From: Actinomadura rupiterrae
Lineage (GTDB): Bacteria > Actinomycetota > Actinomycetes > Streptosporangiales > Streptosporangiaceae
DNA length: 64,000 bases
Direction: 5' to 3'
NCBI RefSeq assembly: GCF_024172125.1
Contig: NZ_JAMZEA010000010.1
Span: 186,001-250,000 of the forward strand
Below the pieces are notes generated by a model. That model made no database searches. It saw only the letters and a list, made by a program, of their open reading frames with translations, and was not told the DNA's origin. How positions within the stretch are numbered: position 1 is the first letter of the stretch; each line of letters opens with the position of its first letter. Shown one piece after another: positions 42,424 to 49,985 of this stretch. The translations under genes were made by a program, and so were the position numbers.

Positions 42424-42459
42424 TTACTTGAGCGAGTAACTTCTTACTCATGCAAGTAA
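42424..42459. promoter_or_regulatory. Double palindromic operator over the tetR start codon
   Basis: Two 16-bp sites of the form TTACT-N6-AGTAA: TTACTTGAGCGAGTAA (42424-42439) and TTACTCATGCAAGTAA (42444-42459), 4 bp apart and related to each other as near reverse complements. The second covers the ATG at 42450. Tight autorepression by the encoded TetR protein is the simplest reading. Confidence 0.85.
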
Positions 42460-43082
42460 AAGACGAGCCGTCGCCCGCCGCCGCCGCGCGGCGCGCGCAG
42501 ATCGTGACCGCCGCCATCGAGGTGCTCGCCGACCTCGGCTACGCCCGGACCTCCTTCGCCCGGATCGCCGAGCGCGCCGGGATCAGCAGCACCCGGCTGA
42601 TCTCGTACCACTTCGCCGGCAAGGACGACCTGATGCGGGCCGTGGCCGCCGAGGTGCTGGGCGAGGCCGAGGCGTTCATGAGCCCGCGCATCCGCGCCGC
42701 CACCGGCCACTGGAACATGCTGCGCGCCTACATCGCGTCCAACCTGGAGTTCCTGCGCGACCACCCCGCGCACCTGCGGGCGCTGACCGAGGTCATCGCC
42801 AACCTCCGCGCCGAGGACGGCAGCCTGGCCGCGGGCGCCCCCGGCGCGCCCGACGCGGTGGCCCGGCTCGCGGACGGCCTGCGCGCTGGCCAGCGGGACG
42901 GCGCGTTCCGCGACTTCGACGCCGGTGTCATGGCCCGGACGCTGCGCGCCGCGATCGACGCCGCCGCCGGGCTGTACTCCGCCGATCCCGGCCTGGACCT
43001 GGACCACTACGCGGCCGAACTGGTCAGCCTCTTCGGCTTGGCCGTCCTCGGCCGCGAACCCGGCGAAGGAGAGCCCGCATGA
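42450..43082 (+). CDS. TetR-family transcriptional regulator
   Basis: A 210-aa repressor. N-terminal HTH at about 13-55 (RAQIVTAAIEVLADLGYARTSFARIAERAGISSTRLISYHFAGKDDLM), then the helical ligand domain with alanine-rich segments. The start codon lies inside its own putative operator. It leads an operon (4-bp overlaps) with a VC0807-like membrane protein and a FAD monooxygenase, so its ligand is perhaps a substrate of that monooxygenase. Confidence 0.93.
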   Translation: MQVKDEPSPAAAARRAQIVTAAIEVLADLGYARTSFARIAERAGISSTRLISYHFAGKDDLMRAVAAEVLGEAEAFMSPRIRAATGHWNMLRAYIASNLEFLRDHPAHLRALTEVIANLRAEDGSLAAGAPGAPDAVARLADGLRAGQRDGAFRDFDAGVMARTLRAAIDAAAGLYSADPGLDLDHYAAELVSLFGLAVLGREPGEGEPA

Positions 43083-43756
43083 ACGCCGTCACCGAGGAGC
43101 GCCGTCCGATGCCGCAAGGGGAGCAGCAGGGCGCGGGCCGCAAGGCGGTGCTCCTGTCGCTGGTCACCGACCTGATCGCGCCGCTGGCCGTGTTCTACGG
43201 CCTGCGCGCGGCGGGCGTGGACCAGTGGTGGGCGCTGCTGGGGTCGGCGGTCGTGCCGCTCGCGGTGGTCGTCCACCGGCTCGTCACCACCCGACGCGTG
43301 GAGTGGTTCGCCCTGTTCGTCCTGACCGTGTTCGCGCTCGGGCTCGTGCTGTCGGCGCTCACCGGCGACCCGCGGACGATGCTGGTCCGGGACGCCTGGG
43401 CGGGCATGATCGGGGGCCTCGCCGGGGTCTGGATGCTCGGCTCGGTGCTGTCCGGCCGGCGTCCCGCGCTGATGCTGCTGTTCCGCAACTTCGTCATCGC
43501 CAAGGTCGGCCCGCAGGGCGCCGCCGCCTGGGACGCCCGCTGGGACCGCGAGCCGGACTTCCGGCACGGCATCCGCGTCCTGACCGCTCTGTGGGGACTG
43601 GCCGGGCTGCTGAACGCCCTGCTCAACCTGGCCTTCGCCTACGTCCTGCCGCTCGACGCGGCCCCGGCCGCGATGCACGCGGTGTGGCCCGCGCTCGCCG
43701 TCCCGCTGGGCGTGTTCCACCTCGTCTACACCAAGCGGAAGAACCTGCGCGCATGA
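43079..43756 (+). CDS. VC0807-like integral membrane protein
   Basis: A 225-aa protein with about six helices. Features: LLSLVTDLIAPLAVFYGLRAAGVDQWWALLGSAVVP, RRVEWFALFVLTVFALGLVLSALTGDPR and the basic closing YTKRKNLRA, as in VC0807 family proteins that often accompany TetR regulators and exporters. Function not known. ATG 43079 overlaps the tetR stop; its own stop overlaps the monooxygenase start. Confidence 0.8.
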   Translation: MNAVTEERRPMPQGEQQGAGRKAVLLSLVTDLIAPLAVFYGLRAAGVDQWWALLGSAVVPLAVVVHRLVTTRRVEWFALFVLTVFALGLVLSALTGDPRTMLVRDAWAGMIGGLAGVWMLGSVLSGRRPALMLLFRNFVIAKVGPQGAAAWDARWDREPDFRHGIRVLTALWGLAGLLNALLNLAFAYVLPLDAAPAAMHAVWPALAVPLGVFHLVYTKRKNLRA

Positions 43757-45216
43757 GCGGCCCCGAAGTGATCGTGGCGGGCGTGGGCCCGACCGGCCTG
43801 CTGCTCGCGACCGAGCTGGAACTGGCCGGGGTGGACGTGGAAGTCCTGGAACGGCGGCCCGCCCGGACCGGCCAGTCCAAGGCCCTGAACCTGCAGCCGC
43901 GCTCGGCCGAGATCCTGGACCTGCGCGGCCTGCTGGAGCCGGTCCTCGACCAGGCCCTCGCGCTGCTGCCCGGCGGGCACTTCGCCGGACTCCCCGTCCC
44001 GCTGGACTACACCGCCCTTCAGACCCGCCACCCGTACCAGATCGGTATCCCGCAGGCCCGTGTCGAGGAGCTGCTCGAAGACCGGCTGGCCCGTCCGGTC
44101 GCGCGCGGCAGCTCCCTCGCCGCGTTCACCCAGGACGCGGACGGCGTGACCGTCACGACCTCGGACGGGCGGGAGCTCCGAGCCCGCTACCTGGTCGGCT
44201 GCGACGGCGGCCGGAGCACCGTCCGGAAACTGCTCGGAACTCCCTTCACCGGCCGCGACCCGCGCGTCCAGGCCGTGGTCGCCGACGTCATCCTCAACGA
44301 CCACGAGGGCCTGATCCCGGCCGAGTGGACGCTGCCGGCGCTCAACCCGTCCGGCAGCGTGTTCGTCCTGCCGCTCACCGGCGGCGCCTACCGGGTCGTC
44401 TTCGCGGGCGCCGAGCAGCAGGGCCTGCCGCGCGACGCGCCCATCACCGAGGACGAGGTCCGCCGCGCGCTGGCCGTCCGCTACCAGGACGCGCTGGAAC
44501 TCGTCGGGATCTCCTGGGCGTCGCGGTTCAACGACACGTCCCGGCAGGCCGAGCAGTACCGGAGCGGCCGGGTGTTCCTGGCCGGCGACGCCGCCCACGT
44601 CCACTTCCCGCTCGGCGGCCAGGGCCTGAACCTGGGCCTTCAGGACGCCTTCAACCTCGGCTGGAAGCTCGCCGCGGCCGTCCGCGGCACGGCGCCTGAC
44701 GGCCTGCTCGACACCTACCACGACGAACGCCACCCGATCGCCGCGCGCGTGCTGGCCAACACGCGGGCCCAAGGCGTCCTGACCTGGCCGGACGGCGACG
44801 TCGCCGCGTTCCGCGCCCTGTTCGCCGACCTGCTCGCCCTCCCTGATACCAACCGGTACCTCGCCGAGATGGTCTCCGGGCTGGACACCCACTACCCGAT
44901 GCCCGGTGACCATCCGCTGCTCGGCCGCCGCATGCCTGACCTCGACCTCGCGACGCCCGCCGGCCCGACCCGGGTCAGCCACCTCATGCGCGACGGCCGA
45001 GCCTTGCTGCTGACGTTCGGCTCGTCCGTTCCGCCTGAGAACCCGCGGGTCCAGAACGTGCGGGCTGAACCGTCGCCGCAGCTGGACGCGGACGCCGTCC
45101 TGATCCGTCCCGACGGGCACGTCTGCTGGGTCGGCTCAGAGCCCGGCGCCGCGGTCAGCGCATGGTTCGGCCCGCCAGCCGAAGCCGCGGGTGTCAGTGG
45201 TCGCGGGTCGCCATGA
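43753..45216 (+). CDS. FAD-dependent aromatic monooxygenase (PheA/TetX-type)
   Basis: A 487-aa class A flavoprotein hydroxylase. GxGxxG-type FAD site VAGVGPTGLLLATELELAGVDVEVLERR (residues 6-34), DG motif YLVGCDGGRSTVRKLLG, and the GD motif FLAGDAAHVHFPLGGQGLNLGLQDAFNLGWKL, with a C-terminal thioredoxin-like part typical of aromatic polyketide and phenol hydroxylases. It oxidises an aromatic using NAD(P)H and oxygen; target unknown, possibly a xenobiotic sensed by the TetR. The convergent polyprenyl synthase gene overlaps its last 23 bases. Confidence 0.92.
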   Translation: MSGPEVIVAGVGPTGLLLATELELAGVDVEVLERRPARTGQSKALNLQPRSAEILDLRGLLEPVLDQALALLPGGHFAGLPVPLDYTALQTRHPYQIGIPQARVEELLEDRLARPVARGSSLAAFTQDADGVTVTTSDGRELRARYLVGCDGGRSTVRKLLGTPFTGRDPRVQAVVADVILNDHEGLIPAEWTLPALNPSGSVFVLPLTGGAYRVVFAGAEQQGLPRDAPITEDEVRRALAVRYQDALELVGISWASRFNDTSRQAEQYRSGRVFLAGDAAHVHFPLGGQGLNLGLQDAFNLGWKLAAAVRGTAPDGLLDTYHDERHPIAARVLANTRAQGVLTWPDGDVAAFRALFADLLALPDTNRYLAEMVSGLDTHYPMPGDHPLLGRRMPDLDLATPAGPTRVSHLMRDGRALLLTFGSSVPPENPRVQNVRAEPSPQLDADAVLIRPDGHVCWVGSEPGAAVSAWFGPPAEAAGVSGRGSP

Positions 45217-46276
45217 GGATGGCCAGGGTGCGCAGGGCGGACTGGCGGTCGGCGGGAAGTCCGGCGGCGTCCAGGGCGGCGAAGGCGCTGCCCAGGCGGC
45301 GGTCGGCCTCCTGCTGCGCCCACGCGCGGCCCCCGGCCTGCTCCACCATCGCGGCGGCCTCCGCGAGGTCGTGCGCGCCCAGCGCCCCGGGCGAGGCGTA
45401 AAGGTCGGCGAGGCGCGCGGCGGCGGGGGTCTGCGAGGTGAGCGCCGCCACCACCGGCAGGGACTTCTTGCGGGACGCCAGGTCCGACCCCGCGGGCTTG
45501 CCCGTGGCGGACGGGTCGCCCCAGATGCCGAGCAGATCGTCCACCAGCTGGAAGGCGAGGCCGAGGTGGCGGCCGAACGTCGCCAGGCAGCTCGCGGTGT
45601 GCGGGTCGGCCCCGGCGGCGAGCGCGCCGAGGTGGCAGGACGCCTGGAGCAGCGCGGCGGTCTTGCCGTCCGCCATGGCCAGGCACTCCTCCAGGCCGAC
45701 GCTGGAGCACCGCTCGAACCGCAGGTCGTCGGCCTGGCCGGCGCAAAGCCTCGCGACGGCGTCCGACAGGACTCCGCGGGCCTGCTGGGCGAACGCCGCC
45801 GGGACGTCCTCGGGTCCCGGCAGCATGCCGAGGGCCGTGGTCAGCAGCAGGTCCCCGGCGACGATCGCCTGGCCCCTGCCGAAGACCGTCCAGGCGGCGG
45901 GGCGGTGGCGGCGCGTGGTGTCGCCGTCCATTACGTCGTCGTGCAGCAGCGAGAAGTCGTGCACCATCTCCACCGCGACCCCGGCGGCCGTCACCGCCGC
46001 CGGGGCCGTGCCCAGTCCCACCGACGGCACGTGAGGGCCGGCCGCGGCGTCCGCGGCGGCGAACACCAGGGCCGGACGGATCGCCTTGCCGCCCGCGTCC
46101 GAGGCGCGCCCGTCGGCGTCCCACCAGCCCGCGTGGTAGCCCGCGACCCGGTCGACCGGGGACGGGAGCAGCCCCACGGCCCGCCGGTAGGCCGGCTCGA
46201 CCACCTCACGGGACCGTTCCAACAACGCTCGTGCGGACGGTGCGCAGGGGACGGGACTTGAGACGCCGGCGGTCAT
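45194..46276 (-). CDS. Polyprenyl diphosphate synthase, likely family 2 encapsulin cargo
   Basis: A 360-aa all-alpha isoprenyl synthase. The first Asp-rich motif is intact (FSLLHDDVMDGDTTRRHRPA); the second is altered (FQLVDDLLGIWGD, Gly at the fifth place instead of Asp). Other conserved features: GGKAIRPALV, GQADDL and KTAALLQASC. Such proteins are the named cargo of family 2B encapsulins, with the shell gene next to them, as here (divergent, 323 bp apart). ATG 46276 with GGGAG upstream gives a 20-aa polar leader (SSPVPCAPS), which could act in loading. Overlaps the monooxygenase 3' end. Confidence 0.88.
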   Translation of the reverse strand: MTAGVSSPVPCAPSARALLERSREVVEPAYRRAVGLLPSPVDRVAGYHAGWWDADGRASDAGGKAIRPALVFAAADAAAGPHVPSVGLGTAPAAVTAAGVAVEMVHDFSLLHDDVMDGDTTRRHRPAAWTVFGRGQAIVAGDLLLTTALGMLPGPEDVPAAFAQQARGVLSDAVARLCAGQADDLRFERCSSVGLEECLAMADGKTAALLQASCHLGALAAGADPHTASCLATFGRHLGLAFQLVDDLLGIWGDPSATGKPAGSDLASRKKSLPVVAALTSQTPAAARLADLYASPGALGAHDLAEAAAMVEQAGGRAWAQQEADRRLGSAFAALDAAGLPADRQSALRTLAILMATRDH

Positions 46277-46599
46277 GCGGGCTCCCTTTGGGCGGCTTTC
46301 CGGGCGGTGGCGACCAGCAGTCTCGTCCTTTCCGGCGCGCGCGCGTCCGGACTTTGCCACCCGGGCGGCAACCCTTTGCCGGCGATCTTTCCGGCGGCCC
46401 GCCCTGCGCGGGTTCCGGCAGGTCGGGGGCGATTGGCACGGTGCGATGCGGAAGGTGGCGACCGCGGGCCGGGGGCCGGTGCGGAGGCGGCAAAGCGTTC
46501 GCCAAGACCGGCCGTCCCCCGCCGGGCCGTCGGCACTGTGGTGCGCCGGGCCCCGGGGACGCGCAGGGCGTCCCCGCCGAGCGAGAGGGCGGACCCCCG
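46277..46599. other. 323-bp divergent intergenic region of the encapsulin locus
   Basis: No gene is supported here. The region must hold both promoters; a TTGGCA hexamer (about 46433) is a possible -35. An 8-bp hairpin, GGGGACGC with GCGTCCCC (about 46553-46576), lies in the encapsulin leader 25 bp before its start. The region is exceptionally G/C-skewed, and I find no obvious palindromic operator. Confidence 0.6.
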
Positions 46600-48003
46600 A
46601 TGACGACCACCGTTCCGGAACCGGAGCAGCAGGCGGCCTCCAGCCTGACCACGGCGGCGGCCCGGAACCTCGCGACCACCACCAAGTCAGTCCCGCAGAT
46701 GCAGGGCATCTCCCCGCGCTGGCTGCTGCGCGTGCTGCCGTGGGTGGAGGTCGCGGGCGGCGCCTACCGGGTGAACCGGCGGCTGTCCTACACCGTCGGG
46801 GACGGGCTGATCGACTGCGTGGCGACCGGCGCGTCCGCGCGGGTGATCCCCGGCGACCTCGCCGAGCTGCGCTACCTCCGCGGCTACGGCGACGAGGCGT
46901 CGCTGGGCGCGCTGGCCGACCGGTTCTCCCAGACCGAGTGGACGGCCGGCCGGACCGTCCTGCGGCCCGGCGCCCCCGCCGACCAGCTGTGCGTGGTCGT
47001 GCACGGCAAGGCCGAGCGGATCGCGACCGGCGAGTACGGCGAACCGGTCTCGCACGGCATCCTCGGCGCCGGCGGCTACCTCGGCGAGCACGCCCTGATC
47101 GACGACGACGCGGTCTGGGAGCACGGCGTGCGCGCCGTCACCGACTGCACCGTGCTGGTGCTGAAACGCCGCGACTTCCGCGAGGTGCTCCAGCGCGACA
47201 CCGCGCTGCGCGAGCACGTCGTGGACACCCTCAGCTCCCCGGCCCCCGACACCGACCCCGGCGGCGAGGCCGCGGTCGCGGTCGCGTCCGGGCACGAGGG
47301 CGAGCCGGTGCTGCCGTCCACGTTCGTCTCCTACGAGACCGCGCCGCGCGAGTACGAGCTGAGCGTCGCCCAGACCGTCCTGCGCGTGCACACCCGCGTG
47401 GCCGACCTCTACAACGAGCCGATGAACCAGGTAGAGCAGCAGCTGCGGCTGACCGTCGAGGCGCTGCGCGAGCGGCAGGAGCACGAGCTGGTCAACAACC
47501 GCGACTTCGGTCTGCTGCACAACGCCGCGCCGTCCCAGCGCCTCCCCACCCGCTCCGGCCCGCCGAGCCCGGACGACATGGACGACCTGCTCGCCGCCGT
47601 CTGGAAGGACCCGGCGGTGTTCCTCGCCCACCCGCGGGCCGTCGCCGCCTTCGGCCGCGAGTGCACCCGCCGCGGCCTCTACCCGGACACCGTCGAGATG
47701 GACGGGCGGCACGTGCCGTCCTGGCGCGGCGTCCCGATCCTGACCTGCGACAAGCTGCCGATCAGCGCGTCCCGCACCACCTCGGTGCTGCTGATGCGCA
47801 CCGGCGAGGACGCCCAGGGCGTGATCGGCCTGCGCCAGACCGGGCTGCCCGACGAGTACGAGCCGGGACTGAACGCCCGCTTCATGGGCATCGACGAGCA
47901 GGCGGTCATGTCCTACCTGGTCAGCGCCTACTACTCCGCGGCCGTCCTGGTCCCGGACGCCCTCGCCGTCCTGGAGGACGTCGAACTCGGCCACCAGGCC
48001 TGA
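46600..48003 (+). CDS. Family 2B encapsulin shell protein with cNMP-binding domain
   Basis: A 467-aa HK97-fold shell protein. The N-terminal arm leads to WLLRVLPWVEVAGGAYRVNRR, followed by a cyclic-nucleotide-binding-like insertion at about 100-215 (GDEASLGALADRF, GAPADQLCVVVHGKAE, GGYLGEHALIDDDAVWEHGVRAV). The capsid core contains the family block APREYELSVAQTVLRVHTRVADLYNEPMNQVEQQLR and FLAHPRAVAAFGRECTRRGLYPDTVEMDGRHVPSWRGVPIL. It assembles into a protein nanocompartment; the cargo is probably the adjacent polyprenyl synthase. The ligand of the cNBD is unknown in this family. Confidence 0.95.
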   Translation: MTTTVPEPEQQAASSLTTAAARNLATTTKSVPQMQGISPRWLLRVLPWVEVAGGAYRVNRRLSYTVGDGLIDCVATGASARVIPGDLAELRYLRGYGDEASLGALADRFSQTEWTAGRTVLRPGAPADQLCVVVHGKAERIATGEYGEPVSHGILGAGGYLGEHALIDDDAVWEHGVRAVTDCTVLVLKRRDFREVLQRDTALREHVVDTLSSPAPDTDPGGEAAVAVASGHEGEPVLPSTFVSYETAPREYELSVAQTVLRVHTRVADLYNEPMNQVEQQLRLTVEALRERQEHELVNNRDFGLLHNAAPSQRLPTRSGPPSPDDMDDLLAAVWKDPAVFLAHPRAVAAFGRECTRRGLYPDTVEMDGRHVPSWRGVPILTCDKLPISASRTTSVLLMRTGEDAQGVIGLRQTGLPDEYEPGLNARFMGIDEQAVMSYLVSAYYSAAVLVPDALAVLEDVELGHQA

Positions 48004-48099
48004 CCCTCCCTCCCCCCACTGGTGCGGGCGCTTCCGGGGCTGGATGCCGGAAAATGTCGGTCCGGGGCGCTATAACCGGGGGCGGAAAGAGGTGGGGAA

Positions 48100-48438
48100 T
48101 TGTCGGTGCGACACTTCGACAGGGCGATGACGATGATGCGGGCGGCCGATCCGCAGCGCCGCGAGGACGGGTTCGACTTCCTGCGCGAGCACGCCGACTC
48201 CTACGTGGCCGAGCTGGCCGCCGAGTTCGACCGCGAGAGCGACCACGGGCTGCGCTGCTGGCTGCTGGAGCTGCTCAGCGAGGCCCGCTCGCCGGACGCG
48301 CTGCCCGTCCTGACCGTCCAGCTGGCCAACGACGACGAGGCGCTGCGCTTCTGGGCCGTCCGCGGCCTGGAGATGCTCGACACGCGCGAGTCCCGCGAGG
48401 CGCTCCACCGCGCCCGCGCCAACGGCTGGATCGACTGA
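48100..48438 (+). CDS. Small HEAT-repeat-like protein
   Basis: A 112-aa alpha-helical protein resembling two or three HEAT/PBS lyase-type repeats (HADSYVAELAAEF, LRCWLLELLSEARSPDALPVLTVQLANDDEALRFWAVRGLEMLDTRESREALHRA). Likely a protein-interaction module. The start is either TTG 48100, right behind AGAGGTGGGG, or GTG 48106. It follows the encapsulin gene by 96 bp; a functional link is unproven. Confidence 0.75.
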   Translation: MSVRHFDRAMTMMRAADPQRREDGFDFLREHADSYVAELAAEFDRESDHGLRCWLLELLSEARSPDALPVLTVQLANDDEALRFWAVRGLEMLDTRESREALHRARANGWID

Positions 48439-48443
48439 CCCGG

Positions 48444-48474
48444 TTGACCTGGAGCGCGCTCCAGTCACCAGACT
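48444..48474 (+). promoter_or_regulatory. MerR-type promoter with 19-bp spacer and palindrome
   Basis: TTGACC (-35, 48444-48449) and CAGACT (-10, 48469-48474) are separated by 19 bp, the overlong spacing that MerR regulators remodel. The spacer region holds the perfect 16-bp palindrome CTGGAGCGCGCTCCAG (48449-48464). The aldo/keto reductase start follows 30 bp downstream. No merR-type gene is nearby. Confidence 0.82.
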
Positions 48475-48503
48475 GCTGCTCGTCCTGTTGAAGGAGGAGC
48501 TAG

Positions 48504-49451
48504 ATGACGCAGGTGAACCTCGCCCTCGGCGCGATGCGCTTCGGCAGCGAGACGGACGAGCGGACCTCGTTCGCCATCCTCGACCGTTTCGTGGACGCGG
48601 GCGGCACGCTGATCGACACCGCGAACTGCTACGCGTTCTGGACCAACCCGGAACGCGAGAGCGGGCACAGCGAGCGGGTGATCGGCGCGTGGCTGGCGGC
48701 CCGTCCCGGCGTCCGCGACCGGGTGCGGATCGCCACGAAGGTCGGTTCGCTGCCGATCGGCGACGGGCCGTGGCCCGAGAACCGCGAGGGCCTGTCGGCC
48801 CCGGCGATCGCCTCCGGGGTCGCCGACAGCCTGGAACGCCTCGGCACCGACCGAATCGACCTGCTCTGGACGCACATGGAGGACAGGTCGGTCCCGCTGG
48901 AAGAGACCGTCCACGCACTGGCCGACCTCGTGGACGCCGGGACAGTGGGACGCCTCGGCGCGTCCAACCACGTCCTCTGGCGAGTGGAACGTGCCAGGCG
49001 CATCGCCGACGCCGACCATCGGACCGGCTACACCGCCCTGCAACTGCGCCACTCGTACCTGCGGCCGCGTCCGGGCGCACCGGTCGCGGGCCACAACCAC
49101 CGGCTGGGCTGGGTCACCGACGAGACGCTGGACTACGTGAAGTCCGAGCCCGACCTGGTGCTGTGGGCCTACACCCCGCTGCTCAGCGGCGCCTACACCC
49201 GCGACGACCGTCCGCTGCCCGAGGCCTACGACCACCCCGGCACCACCCGGCGGCTGGACGAGCTGGGCAAGGCGGCGGCCGAACTCGGCGTCACCCGCAA
49301 CCAGGTCGTCCTGGCCTGGCTGACCGGCGGCACCCCGCCCGTCACGCCGATCGTCGGCGTCAGCAGCACCGCCCAACTCGACGAGGCCCTCACCGGCGCC
49401 ACCCTCGTCCTCCTCGAGGAGATCCGCACCCGCCTGGACGCAGCGACCTGA
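48504..49451 (+). CDS. Aldo/keto reductase
   Basis: A 315-aa (beta/alpha)8 oxidoreductase of the YdhF/Tas-like AKR group. Visible: LGAMRFGS at the start, DTANCYAFW (catalytic Asp and Tyr), KVGSL (Lys), DRIDLLWTHME (His), GRLGASNH and the C-terminal NADP-binding VGVSSTAQLDEAL. It reduces aldehydes or ketones using NADPH. ATG 48504 with AAGGAGGAG upstream. The MerR-type promoter suggests induction by an electrophile or redox stress; this is inferred. Confidence 0.92.
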   Translation: MTQVNLALGAMRFGSETDERTSFAILDRFVDAGGTLIDTANCYAFWTNPERESGHSERVIGAWLAARPGVRDRVRIATKVGSLPIGDGPWPENREGLSAPAIASGVADSLERLGTDRIDLLWTHMEDRSVPLEETVHALADLVDAGTVGRLGASNHVLWRVERARRIADADHRTGYTALQLRHSYLRPRPGAPVAGHNHRLGWVTDETLDYVKSEPDLVLWAYTPLLSGAYTRDDRPLPEAYDHPGTTRRLDELGKAAAELGVTRNQVVLAWLTGGTPPVTPIVGVSSTAQLDEALTGATLVLLEEIRTRLDAAT

Positions 49452-49463
49452 CCCGCCCCGCCC

Positions 49464-49491
49464 GGGGGCGACCGCCTCGGCGACCGCCCCC
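49464..49491 (+). terminator. Hairpin after the aldo/keto reductase gene
   Basis: GGGGGCG (49464-49470) pairs with CGCCCCC (49485-49491) around a 14-base loop containing a second small stem (CCGCCTCGGCG). Located 13 bp after the stop. Confidence 0.6.
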
Positions 49492-49601
49492 GCGCTTCCC
49501 GTTCAGGACGCGGACGTCGCGTCCTCGCCGCCCCGATCGTCGTGGCAAGAAGGTGGCCTCGGGAAAGTGCCCACGTCCACGCGTCCCGATAGCCTGCCGC
49601 C

Positions 49602-49931
49602 GTGCAGCGAGAAGCGACGACCCCGACTCCAGCGGGCGACGTGCGGGCCAGGCGCCGGGGATGGATGTGGCAGGCCCTCGCGCTCCTCGCCTGGTTCAGC
49701 GAGGGTGCCGCCGTCAATGAGGGGTTGGGGCACCTGGACGTCCATGGGCTGGCGACGATTTATCGCTTGCTGGCGGCCTTTGGGATCGCTTTCTGGGTCT
49801 GGGTGTGCGCCGCGGCCCTGCCCAAGACGGGCTCTTGGGCGGTCGTTCATCGGCTTACGCTCGTCGGGCTGTTGGTGGTGCCGGGCCTGATGTTCCTTCG
49901 GGTTGTGGTGTCGCAAAAGTTCGGTGTGTGA
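49602..49931 (+). CDS. Hypothetical three-helix membrane protein, probably leaderless
   Basis: A 109-aa protein with a polar N-terminus and three hydrophobic segments (about 23-38, 54-73, 84-102). Family not recognised. The GTG at 49602 lacks a Shine-Dalgarno but is preceded by TAGCCT (49590-49595) at 6-bp distance, the spacing of leaderless actinomycete promoters. Confidence 0.6.
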   Translation: MQREATTPTPAGDVRARRRGWMWQALALLAWFSEGAAVNEGLGHLDVHGLATIYRLLAAFGIAFWVWVCAAALPKTGSWAVVHRLTLVGLLVVPGLMFLRVVVSQKFGV

Positions 49932-49985
49932 TCCGGGCGGCGTGCGGGAGGTCGCGTCTAGGAAGTCCCGCGCGCGTTCGGCGCC

